This document shows positions 57,021-64,000 of a DNA stretch of 64,000 nucleotides, piece by piece. The translations under genes were made by a program, and so were the position numbers. Location of the stretch: assembly GCF_019049655.1 (NCBI RefSeq), contig NZ_JAFMOX010000062.1:1-64000 (forward strand), in the 5' to 3' direction. The DNA is from Rahnella rivi. Lineage in GTDB: Bacteria > Pseudomonadota > Gammaproteobacteria > Enterobacterales > Enterobacteriaceae. How positions within the stretch are numbered: the first letter of the stretch is position 1; each line of letters begins with the position of its first letter. The notes beneath the pieces were generated by a model. It did no database searches. It worked only from the letters and a program-made list of their open reading frames with translations, and was not told where the DNA came from.

Positions 57021-57048
57021 CTTGAAAATATTCCTTTCGTCTCCATTT
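57021..57048 (+). promoter_or_regulatory. sigma-32 heat-shock promoter of ibpA
   Basis: CTTGAAA (57021-57027) matches the sigma-32 -35, and CTCCATTT (57041-57048) matches the CCCCATNT -10, with a 13-bp spacer. This is the expected heat-shock promoter and leaves a 5' UTR of about 125 nt before ibpA. Confidence 0.85.
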
Positions 57049-57154
57049 TTAAAGGGAGACGCAGAAAGATACGCCGTAAGGGATCTTTTCTCATGACCGT
57101 TTGTTATGAAGGAATGCGTTGCAGCCTGTCCGACCGGAGGGCTAAAAACAAACA

Positions 57155-57172
57155 CTCGCTGAATATCAGGAG
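57155..57172 (+). promoter_or_regulatory. ROSE-like RNA thermometer hairpin of ibpA
   Basis: CTCGCTG pairs with CAGGAG (the ribosome binding site) across the loop AATAT, with a bulged G in the 5' arm. A U-x-G-C-U arm pairing to the Shine-Dalgarno with a bulged G is the hallmark of ROSE thermometers. Upstream sequence 57091-57150 probably forms the other ROSE stems. Confidence 0.82.
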
Positions 57173-57180
57173 AAGTAAGA

Positions 57181-57591
57181 ATGCGTAATTTTGATTTATC
57201 CCCGTTGTACCGTTCTGCCATTGGTTTTGACCGTTTATTTAATCTCATCGAATCGGGTCAGAATCAGGGTGGCGGATATCCCCCTTATAATGTCGAGCTG
57301 GTTGACGAAAACCATTACCGGATTGCTATCGCGGTAGCCGGTTTCGCAGAATCCGAGCTGGACATCACGGCTCACGACAACATGCTGGTGGTTAAAGGTG
57401 CGCATGCGCCGACAGAAACCGACCGCACCTATTTATATCAGGGCATTGCTGAGCGTAATTTCGAACGCAAATTCCAGCTGGCAGAGCATATCCAAATAAA
57501 AGCCGCTAATTTGTCCAATGGCCTGTTGTATATCGATCTGGAACGTATTGTTCCTGAATCATCAAAACCGCGCCGTATCGACATTCGTTAA
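57181..57591 (+). CDS. ibpA: small heat-shock protein IbpA
   Basis: A 136-residue alpha-crystallin-type holdase that binds aggregating proteins with IbpB for later release by DnaK/ClpB. The N-terminus [20 protein letters not shown] is typical, and the alpha-crystallin domain covers about residues 35-125 ([23 protein letters not shown] onward). The C-terminal I-x-I-like motif is RRIDIR. Expression is expected to be heat-induced at two levels: sigma-32 promoter and RNA thermometer. Confidence 0.97.
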   Translation: MRNFDLSPLYRSAIGFDRLFNLIESGQNQGGGYPPYNVELVDENHYRIAIAVAGFAESELDITAHDNMLVVKGAHAPTETDRTYLYQGIAERNFERKFQLAEHIQIKAANLSNGLLYIDLERIVPESSKPRRIDIR

Positions 57592-57706
57592 TTCAACGGT
57601 CGCTATTCCGTTAATCAGGATATTGACCGTCAGAAAATGAAAAAGTTTAGGCTCGCCGTCAGGGAGCTGAACCGTCACATCCAAAATGGAGGACGGGATT
57701 GTTAAT

Positions 57707-57724
57707 CTCGCTTCAAAGAAGGAG
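57707..57724 (+). promoter_or_regulatory. ROSE-like RNA thermometer hairpin of ibpB
   Basis: CTCGCTT pairs with AAGGAG (the ribosome binding site) across the loop CAAAG, again with one bulged G in the 5' arm. The arrangement repeats that of ibpA, so ibpB has its own thermometer within the ibpA-ibpB gap. Confidence 0.8.
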
Positions 57725-57731
57725 TTACACC

Positions 57732-58166
57732 ATGCGTAATTATGATATTTCCCCGTTACTGCGTCAGTGGATTGGTTTCGATAAATTAGCCAGTTCAATG
57801 CAGGGTTCAGATCAGGCATTTCCGCCGTATAACATCGAGAAGTCAGACGATAACCATTATCGCATCTCGCTGGCACTGGCCGGTTTTAAACAAAGTGACC
57901 TGAATATAGAAGTGGAAGGGCCGCGTTTAACCGTCAGCGGTACGCCGGAACAGGCGGACACGAAGGTGGAATACCTGCATCAGGGCCTGGTTATTAAACC
58001 TTTTACCCTGAGTTTCACGCTGGCTGAGCATATGCATGTGTCAGCAGCCGAGTTCGTCAACGGTTTGCTGCACATCAGCCTGGTGCGTGATGTACCGGAA
58101 GCGCTGCAACCGCAGAAAATCGCGATCGGCAGTGAAAAACCTGCGCTGGAAAACCAGTCGTCATAA
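57732..58166 (+). CDS. ibpB: small heat-shock protein IbpB
   Basis: A 144-residue alpha-crystallin-type holdase, partner of IbpA. The N-terminus is [20 protein letters not shown], followed by [23 protein letters not shown]. The C-terminal Q-K-I-A-I segment supplies the I-x-I anchor. The start at 57732 is set by GGAG 7 nt upstream and by agreement with E. coli; a frame extending 11 codons upstream is not supported. The 140-bp ibpA-ibpB gap holds its thermometer. Confidence 0.96.
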   Translation: MRNYDISPLLRQWIGFDKLASSMQGSDQAFPPYNIEKSDDNHYRISLALAGFKQSDLNIEVEGPRLTVSGTPEQADTKVEYLHQGLVIKPFTLSFTLAEHMHVSAAEFVNGLLHISLVRDVPEALQPQKIAIGSEKPALENQSS

Positions 58167-58190
58167 GACCTGAACATTGAGCGTAAACAG

Positions 58191-58220
58191 AAAACCGGGG
58201 TGATGAACCCCGGTTTTTTT
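58191..58220 (+). terminator. ibpB terminator
   Basis: AAACCGGGG-N7-CCCCGGTTT stem-loop followed by a T run, 26 bp after the ibpB stop. Confidence 0.93.
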
Positions 58221-58236
58221 ATGCCTGCAAATCGGC

Positions 58237-59496
58237 TCAGAGTGCCTGCGTTTCCGCGTGCGCTTTTTCCACTTCTTCCGCCAGAATCTGCACGCCGCGC
58301 TCGATTTGCTCGGCGTCCGGCACGTAATTCATGCGCATGCACTGGTGCGTATGCGCCCACGGATGCTCCAGCCCGGGGAAGAAGTAATCGCCTGGCACCA
58401 TCAGCACGCCGCGCTGTTTCAGGCGCTGATACAGCACTTCGGTGGTGATCGGTAAATCTTTAAACCACAGCCACAGGAAAATCGCCCCTTCCGGTTTATG
58501 GATCAGGCAACGTTCTTCCGGCAGATAACGGCGCAGCGTGGCAATGGTTTCCTGCACGCGCTGGAAATAGAAGGGTTTGATCACCTCTTCGGAAAGACGC
58601 AGCAAATCGCCGCGCGCAATCATCTCATGAGCGATGGCCGGGCCGACGCTGCCCGGAGACAGGCTGATAATGCCGTTCATATTACTGATTGCTTTGATGA
58701 TTTTCTCATCGGCGATCACGATACCGCAGCGCGACCCTGGCAGGCCGAGTTTCGACAGGCTCATGCACAGGATGATGTTCGGATTCCACAGCGGCGTGGC
58801 GTCGGTAAAGACGATGCCAGGGAACGGCACGCCATAGGCGTTATCGATTAACAGTGGAATATTCTTTTGCTGTGCCAGTGCGTCGAGGCGGATCAGCTCT
58901 TCGTCGGTGATGACGTTGCCGGTCGGGTTGGTCGGGCGTGAGACGCAGATAAGGCCAATGTCATCGGAAATGTTCAGATGATCGAAATCGACGTGATATT
59001 TGAACTGGCCTTCCGGCAGCAATTCGATGTTCGGCTTGGCCGAGACAAACAGGTTTTCATCCAGCCCGGCATCGGCATATCCCAGATATTCCGGTGCCAG
59101 CGGGAACAACACTTTTGACATGCTGCCGTCGGCGCGACGTCCGGCGAACAGATTGAACAAATAGAAGAAGGCGCTCTGGCTGCCGTTGGTCAGCGCAATG
59201 TTTTGCGCATCCAGTTGCCAGCCCAGTTCTTTCTGTAACATTTCTGCCAGCGCATGGCGCAGAACGTCTTTGCCCTGCGGGCCATCGTAATTACATAAGG
59301 CTTCAGTCAGCTTGCCAGTGGCCAGCATTTCGCTGAGCAACGTCTGGAAATAATCCTGCATCTCAGGAATTTGCGCCGGATTACCGCCGCCGAGCATCAC
59401 CGCGCCGGGCGTGCGTAAACCGTCATTCATGTCGCCCATCAGGCGGGTGATGCCTGAAAAACGGGTAAATTTGTCACCGAAAGCAGAAAACGTCAT
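58237..59496 (-). CDS. avtA: valine-pyruvate aminotransferase AvtA
   Basis: A 419-residue PLP-dependent class I/II aminotransferase (transaminase C). It exchanges amino groups between valine or 2-aminobutyrate and pyruvate/alanine. The PLP lysine is K249 in SLSKLGLPGSRCG. SRPTNPTGNVITDEE and DNAYGVPFPG are the expected cofactor-contact blocks. Length and sequence follow E. coli AvtA. It is convergent with ibpB. Confidence 0.95.
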   Translation of the reverse strand: MTFSAFGDKFTRFSGITRLMGDMNDGLRTPGAVMLGGGNPAQIPEMQDYFQTLLSEMLATGKLTEALCNYDGPQGKDVLRHALAEMLQKELGWQLDAQNIALTNGSQSAFFYLFNLFAGRRADGSMSKVLFPLAPEYLGYADAGLDENLFVSAKPNIELLPEGQFKYHVDFDHLNISDDIGLICVSRPTNPTGNVITDEELIRLDALAQQKNIPLLIDNAYGVPFPGIVFTDATPLWNPNIILCMSLSKLGLPGSRCGIVIADEKIIKAISNMNGIISLSPGSVGPAIAHEMIARGDLLRLSEEVIKPFYFQRVQETIATLRRYLPEERCLIHKPEGAIFLWLWFKDLPITTEVLYQRLKQRGVLMVPGDYFFPGLEHPWAHTHQCMRMNYVPDAEQIERGVQILAEEVEKAHAETQAL

Positions 59497-59582
59497 AGAA
59501 AGCTTTGTATGTTATCGAAATGTGATGTCCACAATAACGCCTGCGGCAAAGCAGTGCAATCGGACCACCGGGTTTTGAAATG

Positions 59583-59615
59583 TCCTCCTCTCCCGGACGT
59601 GCCGGAAGGGGAGGA
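59583..59615 (-). terminator. hairpin downstream of ghrB
   Basis: TCCTCC and GGAGGA, with an inner CCGG pairing, form a long near-perfect stem on the minus strand about 20 bp after the ghrB stop. No T run follows, so it may be a factor-dependent or 3'-protective structure. Confidence 0.5.
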
Positions 59616-59635
59616 TGACTGCGGGGCGATGAAAC

Positions 59636-60613
59636 TTACTTCTTCAACACTTCCGGGTTAACGCAGAACTCTTTCACCTCGCCGGTCAGGGCGGCGATCA
59701 GGTTATCGACGGCGCAGGCGGCCATGTCGTAACGGGTTTCATGCGTGGCAGAGCCGATGTGTGGCAGCGCCACCACGTTTGGCAGGCTCAGCAGCGGTGA
59801 ATCTTTTGGCAGCGGTTCTGTCTCGAACACGTCCATCCCCGCGCCATAAATCGTCCCGGCTTTCAGGGCTTCAATCAGAGCAGGTTCATCGATAACCGGG
59901 CCGCGACCGGCGCTGATCAGGATCGCGCTGGATTTCATTTTCCCCAGCTCTTCTTTGCCAATCAGATGGAAGGTTTGTTCGGTCATCGGCAGCAGAATAC
60001 AGACGAAATCAGCGGTTTTCAGCAGTTCATCCAGTTCGCATTTGCGCGCGCCAAACCTCTCTTCCGCTTCTTTATGCTGACTGCGGGCGTTATACAGAAT
60101 CGGCATGTCGAAGCCGAAATGTGCGCGCTGCGCCAGAGCCAGACCGATGCGGCCCATGCCGACGATGCCCATGGTTTTATGGTGTACGTCGGTGCCGAAC
60201 CAGTCAGGGCCGACGTTATCTGTCCATTCACCGGCTTTCACGCGTTCGGCGACATTCACCACGCGGCGCGCAGTGGAAAGCACCAGCGCCATGACCGTAT
60301 CCGCCACGGTGTCGGTCAGTGCGGTCGGGGTATGCATCATCGGAATTTCGCGGCGGGTCAGTTCTGCCACGTCGAAATTGTCGTATCCCACGGAAATGGT
60401 GGATACCGCACGCAGGCGCGGCGCGTGGTCAAACAGCTCTTTATCAATCTTGCCGCCAGACCCCAGTAACCCTTCGGCATTTTGCAGCGCATCAAACACC
60501 GCAGCGCGGTTTTCATCGGTGATGCCATCCACCTCAGTGATAGAAAAGTGCTGTTCGAGACGTTGATGCAGATCGGCGGGCAGTTTTTTGTACAGGACAA
60601 TAGACGGCTTCAT
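59636..60613 (-). CDS. ghrB: 2-ketogluconate / glyoxylate / hydroxypyruvate reductase GhrB
   Basis: A 325-residue NAD(P)H-dependent D-2-hydroxyacid dehydrogenase. The nucleotide motif is GIVGMGRIG (about residues 149-157). The catalytic arginine lies in AGRGPVIDE and the catalytic histidine in [11 protein letters not shown]. It closely resembles E. coli GhrB (TkrA), which reduces 2-ketogluconate to gluconate as well as glyoxylate and hydroxypyruvate. The ATG overlaps the stop codon of the KguT-like transporter gene (TGATG), so the two are translationally coupled. Here 2-ketogluconate reduction is the likely main task. Confidence 0.94.
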   Translation of the reverse strand: MKPSIVLYKKLPADLHQRLEQHFSITEVDGITDENRAAVFDALQNAEGLLGSGGKIDKELFDHAPRLRAVSTISVGYDNFDVAELTRREIPMMHTPTALTDTVADTVMALVLSTARRVVNVAERVKAGEWTDNVGPDWFGTDVHHKTMGIVGMGRIGLALAQRAHFGFDMPILYNARSQHKEAEERFGARKCELDELLKTADFVCILLPMTEQTFHLIGKEELGKMKSSAILISAGRGPVIDEPALIEALKAGTIYGAGMDVFETEPLPKDSPLLSLPNVVALPHIGSATHETRYDMAACAVDNLIAALTGEVKEFCVNPEVLKK

Positions 60614-61905
60614 CAATTATTACTCCCTTGGGTTAAGGAAACATCTTCAGGTTTTGTTGCGGCCTGCTGCGGTTTCACCAGCAGGGTCAGGCCTGCGGAG
60701 ACCAGCAACGACACGGCCATAAAAATAAAAGAGGCGGAAGGGCTGCCGGTATTCCCGTTCAGATAACCAACAAACCACGAACCAAAGAAAGAGCCCAGTG
60801 CGCCAAGGCTGTTGATCAGCGCCATCGCGCCACCGGCGACATTTTTAGGCAGCATTTCAGGAATGATGGCGAAGAACGGGCCGTAAGGTGCGTACATTGC
60901 GGCCGCGGCGATGACCAGTAAACCGTAAGACAGCCAGAAGTTGTGGCTGCCGGTCGCCCAGGAGCCGAAGAACGCCAGCGCACCGACGAGCAGCAGCGGC
61001 CAGACAAACAGTTTGCGATTTTGCATTTTGTCCGAGGCCCATGACACCAGGATCATGGCGAGCGTGGCGGCCAGATAGGGGGCGGAAGATAACCAGCCCG
61101 CCTCGACCATGCCCATCTCTTTACCGTCGTGCAGGATCGATGGCAGCCACAGCACAAAGCCGTAGACCCCAATGCTCCAGAAGAAATATTGCAGACACAA
61201 AAGAATGACGCTGCGTGAGCGGAAAGCTTCGCGATAACCGCCCACCGCCTGGATCTCTTTTTGCTCTTTTGCCAGCTGCTCGCTCAGGGTTTTTTTCTCC
61301 TGCGCGCTCAGCCAGCCGACGTCTTCGGGTTTATCTTTGACGGTAAACCACCAGATAACCGCCCAGATCACAGCCGGAATACCTTCGAAGATAAACATTT
61401 CCCGCCAGCCAAACGATTCGATCAGATAGCCGGAAAGTACCGACATCCACAGCACCGTGACCGGATTACCCAGGATCAGAAACGTGTTGGCGCGGGAGCG
61501 CTCTGACTTTGTGAACCAGTTGCTGATGTACACCAGCATCGCGGGCATCACCGCGGCTTCGACCACGCCGAGCGCAAAGCGGATGGCGGCCAGCATGGGA
61601 ATGTTATTCACCACGCCGGTCAGAGAGGCAAACCCGCCCCACAGCAATAAGCACCAGAAAATCAGTTTCTTAACGCTGCGCCTTTCGGCGTAAATGGTGC
61701 CGGGGATTTGGAAAAAGAAATAACCCAGGAAAAACAGTGCGCCCAGCAGGGACGACATCCCTTTGGTGATGCCGAGATCATCATTGATACCGGCCGCCGA
61801 CGCGAAGCTGAAGTTCGAGCGGTCGACATAAGCCAGACTGTAAGTGATGAACACGATCGGCATGATGTACCACCAGCGACGCGGTGCAATCCTGGACTGG
61901 TTCAT
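60613..61905 (-). CDS. kguT: 2-ketogluconate transporter (KguT-like, MFS)
   Basis: A 430-residue major-facilitator protein of the anion:cation symporter family with about 12 membrane segments. It resembles Pseudomonas KguT across its length: [78 protein letters not shown] and [20 protein letters not shown]. The substrate 2-ketogluconate follows from that resemblance and from the downstream reductase. It lies 22 bp after the KguE-like gene. Confidence 0.85.
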   Translation of the reverse strand: MNQSRIAPRRWWYIMPIVFITYSLAYVDRSNFSFASAAGINDDLGITKGMSSLLGALFFLGYFFFQIPGTIYAERRSVKKLIFWCLLLWGGFASLTGVVNNIPMLAAIRFALGVVEAAVMPAMLVYISNWFTKSERSRANTFLILGNPVTVLWMSVLSGYLIESFGWREMFIFEGIPAVIWAVIWWFTVKDKPEDVGWLSAQEKKTLSEQLAKEQKEIQAVGGYREAFRSRSVILLCLQYFFWSIGVYGFVLWLPSILHDGKEMGMVEAGWLSSAPYLAATLAMILVSWASDKMQNRKLFVWPLLLVGALAFFGSWATGSHNFWLSYGLLVIAAAAMYAPYGPFFAIIPEMLPKNVAGGAMALINSLGALGSFFGSWFVGYLNGNTGSPSASFIFMAVSLLVSAGLTLLVKPQQAATKPEDVSLTQGSNN

Positions 61906-61927
61906 AACGGTTTCTCCTGATGGATCC

Positions 61928-62683
61928 TCAGTAAGTTTTACGCAACAGCTCGACGTAATACCGTGTCACGGCGACCAAATCTTCCCCTTCGAGCGGGAAT
62001 TCAATGCCGCGCGGCACATCCTGAGGCAGGGCTTTCAGTAACGGGATCCAGCTGCCATCGCTGTCATCGAGCGCCACGGCGTGCCATTTTCCGCCACGCT
62101 TTTCTGCCGCTTTGACGTGGACGTAACCAACGTGACGCGCCAGCCGTTCAGCTGCCGTTGCCGGATCCTGTCCCACCCACAGCCAGTTCGCCATGTCGAA
62201 CGTCATATCCAGCGGCAGGTGCAGGGATTCAGCCGCAAACATAAAGGCATTAATGCGCGAAAGTATCCCGCATTCGCTCGACTGGTCATTTTCCACCACC
62301 AGCTTCACGGGCTTCGCTGCCAGCAGCACTTTCAGCGGCGTCAGGTCCGCGCCCGGCTCAAACTCGCCGAGTGAGAACTTGATGGTGCGGGCACCTAAAG
62401 TATGGGCCTCATCGAAATACTGTTCCGCGTCAGGGTTCAGCTTGCCGCCGGTGTTAAACAGCGCGAAGGGCACGGAATACACCGCGAACAGCCCGTTCTG
62501 TTTAATCTTTTCAGCAAGTTGCGCCAGGGCGTTCAGCTCTTCGCCGGTGAAGAGTTCACGGCGGATTTCCACGCCGTCGGCCTTCGCGGCAGCGATGACC
62601 GGCAGCAGTTCTGACTGCCCGCCAAGGGCGCGGACGACGCTGTTACCGTAAGCGGCAGTAACGATGACGATCTCTCTTTGCAT
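61928..62683 (-). CDS. kguE: KguE-like sugar isomerase/epimerase
   Basis: A 251-residue TIM-barrel protein of the xylose isomerase/AP-endonuclease 2 family. Candidate metal ligands are the glutamates in VVENDQSSE and RGIEFPLEGED. It occupies the place of KguE in the Pseudomonas 2-ketogluconate operon (kguE-kguK-kguT-kguD). The reaction of KguE is not established, so 'epimerase' is a family label. It is first of the operon behind the palindromic operator. Confidence 0.78.
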   Translation of the reverse strand: MQREIVIVTAAYGNSVVRALGGQSELLPVIAAAKADGVEIRRELFTGEELNALAQLAEKIKQNGLFAVYSVPFALFNTGGKLNPDAEQYFDEAHTLGARTIKFSLGEFEPGADLTPLKVLLAAKPVKLVVENDQSSECGILSRINAFMFAAESLHLPLDMTFDMANWLWVGQDPATAAERLARHVGYVHVKAAEKRGGKWHAVALDDSDGSWIPLLKALPQDVPRGIEFPLEGEDLVAVTRYYVELLRKTY

Positions 62684-62796
62684 GACTCTTTGTCCTGTTA
62701 AAACGCACCGGAATGCGGTGCCAGCGAGCGTTTAGAAGACATTATCTTAGTGGAACAAATGGCGCTGCGTGTTCTTGTTAATAATTTGTTTCGCTT

Positions 62797-62825
62797 TATA
62801 TAACCTAATTGGAACCGGTTCCAAT
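62797..62825 (-). promoter_or_regulatory. kgu operon promoter and LacI-family operator
   Basis: ATTGGAACCGGTTCCAAT (62808-62825) is a perfect 18-bp palindrome with the central CG typical of LacI-family sites, and its AACCGGTT core is shared with the Pseudomonas PtxS operator. A minus-strand promoter overlaps it: -35 TTGGAA (62819-62824), 16-bp spacer, -10 TATATA (62797-62802). Binding would block the -35 directly. Confidence 0.82.
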
Positions 62826-62896
62826 CAAAAGACCCGAAGGTCAGAAACATGATCCCGCTCACGAAGAACGGGAGAGAAAAGGGGAGAAGAAAGCGA

Positions 62897-63931
62897 TCAG
62901 CGGCGTGCGGTGGAGGCGCGTGCAATCAGCTCGCCGGAGAATTCGAGGTCTTTGACCGGTGCGGTGCTGCCCTGAATGCGCGTCACCAGCTGGCCGAGTG
63001 CTGCGACGCCCATTTCATAGGTCGGCTGCCTGAACGTGGTGATCCCAACGCCGGCAAGATCTGCCCACACCAGTTCGTCAAAACCTGACAGACCGATGTC
63101 CGGCCCCCAGGTGATATCCAGCCTGCGCAGGGCGCGTGCCACCTGTAACGTCAGCGCTCCGTTCACACACATCACCGCTTTATGTTTGTCTGGATGGCGT
63201 GCGACAAAATCGCGCAGCAACGTCTCCAGCCCGGCCGTGTTGCTCAGCTCGATTTCGCCCTGTTCGGCGATACATTCTGGCGATTGCTGCATGCGCTGTA
63301 AAAAGGCGCGCAGGCGATCCAGGCGGGTATTGACGTTGGCGGGTTCGGTGACGAAAAGCACGGCTTCAAAGCCTTGTTGCAGAAGATGATCGGTCATCAT
63401 CTGCGTGGCTTCGACGTTGTTCAGTGCAATCACGTCACAGGCAAAATCGGCGACTTTGCGGTCAATCAGCACCATCGGTAAATTGGCCTGTTGCAGCGTA
63501 GAGATCGCCGCTTCACGCATACCGACGGCGTTGACCACCATGCCATCCACGCGGTAGCTGCTGAGTAACTGCAGGTAATGCTTTTCCTGATCGAGCTCGT
63601 TATTGGTGTTGCAGACCAGCAACGTCAGCCCTTCCTGACGGCAGGCGGCTTCGACGCCGCGCATCACATCGACAGAATATGGATTCGTGATATCGGCGAG
63701 GATCAGCCCGATCAGGCGTGTATGGCCGCTTTTCAGGCTGCGGGCCATCTGGCTGGGCTGATAATCCAGCAGGGAGATCGCCCGTCCGATGCGCTCTTTG
63801 AGATCATCGGACAGCAGGTGTTTTTCACCGTTGAGATAACGTGAAACGCTGGTTTTACCGGTTTTTGCTGCACTGGCAACGTCACGTATCGTAGCGCGAA
63901 CCGCCGCGCCCGGTTCCTGTTTTTTGCTCAC
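62897..63931 (-). CDS. LacI-family regulator of the 2-ketogluconate cluster (PtxS-like)
   Basis: A LacI/GalR repressor of about 344 residues. The helix-turn-helix is ATIRDVASAAKTGKTSVSRYLNG, with a hinge containing YQPSQMARSLKSGHT. The effector domain is periplasmic-binding-protein-like (IGLILADITNPYSVDVMRGVEAACR). It is encoded immediately upstream of the operator and kguE, as ptxS is linked to kgu genes in Pseudomonas. The GTG start at 63929-63931 has GGGGAG 7 nt upstream; an ATG at 63950-63952 would add 7 residues with a weaker site. The probable inducer is 2-ketogluconate (inference). Confidence 0.88.
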   Translation of the reverse strand: MSKKQEPGAAVRATIRDVASAAKTGKTSVSRYLNGEKHLLSDDLKERIGRAISLLDYQPSQMARSLKSGHTRLIGLILADITNPYSVDVMRGVEAACRQEGLTLLVCNTNNELDQEKHYLQLLSSYRVDGMVVNAVGMREAAISTLQQANLPMVLIDRKVADFACDVIALNNVEATQMMTDHLLQQGFEAVLFVTEPANVNTRLDRLRAFLQRMQQSPECIAEQGEIELSNTAGLETLLRDFVARHPDKHKAVMCVNGALTLQVARALRRLDITWGPDIGLSGFDELVWADLAGVGITTFRQPTYEMGVAALGQLVTRIQGSTAPVKDLEFSGELIARASTARR

Positions 63932-64000
63932 AACCTTTCTCCCCTCATGCATATTCCACGGAGACTAGCACAGAGTGTCGAAAGGCTGTAACCGCAAGTC

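Larger units (their letters stand above)
56787..57180. promoter_or_regulatory. yidQ-ibpA intergenic region
   Basis: A 394-bp region. The right half contains the ibpA heat-shock promoter and a long 5' UTR ending in the thermometer hairpin, both listed separately. The left half (about 56800-56990) shows AT-rich sequence only; a short frame at 56913-57188 spans the promoter and is not a likely gene. Confidence 0.65.

Noticed and set aside
56913..57188. 91-residue frame upstream of ibpA
   Set aside because: It covers the sigma-32 promoter and the 5' UTR thermometer and overlaps the ibpA start; no ribosome binding site.

Overview
The window is chromosomal DNA around the replication origin (oriC) of a gamma-proteobacterium of the order Enterobacterales. 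Gene content, gene order and protein sequences follow the Escherichia coli segment from rrnC-yieP-rbs through kup-ravA-viaA-mioC-oriC-mnmG-atp-glmUS-pst to mnmE-yidC-rnpA-rpmH-dnaA-dnaN-recF-gyrB-yidA and ibpAB, read in the opposite direction to the usual E. coli map. Differences from E. coli (no asnA beside asnC, no hsrA between rbsR and yieP, rluF between glmS and pstS, a dehydroshikimate dehydratase gene after phoU, a 2-ketogluconate cluster after avtA) suggest a Rahnella/Serratia/Ewingella-type organism. The genus is a guess from memory.

Layout. 1-631: 5' end of a 16S rRNA gene on the minus strand with its leader and P1/P2 promoters. 632-9222: yieP, then the ribose operon rbsDACBKR (minus) with two RbsR-type operators, then the potassium transporter kup. 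9490-13484: ravA-viaA-asnC-mioC running towards oriC. 13485-13863: oriC, with DnaA boxes in the E. coli R1-R4 arrangement and three AT-rich 13-mers on the mnmG side. 13864-24092: mnmG, rsmG and the complete ATP synthase operon atpIBEFHAGDC. 24364-33304: glmU, glmS, rluF and the phosphate operon pstSCAB-phoU behind two Pho boxes.

34040-43329 is the most variable part. It holds a TetR regulator divergent from a stand-alone 3-dehydroshikimate dehydratase, adenine permease adeP, chrR, the PPTase-like yieE, a chemoreceptor behind a FliA-type promoter, an orphan tri-haem cytochrome c, and a LysR regulator divergent from an unusual small SDR protein. 43403-53973 is the dnaA region: mnmE, yidC, yidD, rnpA and rpmH on the minus strand, then dnaA-dnaN-recF-gyrB on the plus strand. 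54116-58166 holds yidA, yidR, yidQ and the heat-shock genes ibpA and ibpB, each with a ROSE-like RNA thermometer hairpin over its ribosome binding site. 58237-63931 (minus) holds avtA and a cluster resembling the Pseudomonas kgu/ptxS system: LacI regulator, KguE-like protein, KguT-like transporter and GhrB reductase, with no KguK kinase.

Most of the window is conserved core genome. I found no mobile element, CRISPR array, tRNA gene or clearly unprecedented system. The points most worth a second look are the kinase-less 2-ketogluconate cluster with its perfect 18-bp palindrome, the paired ibpA/ibpB thermometers, the dehydroshikimate dehydratase/TetR pair, the degenerate active sites in YieE and the SDR protein, and asnC without asnA.
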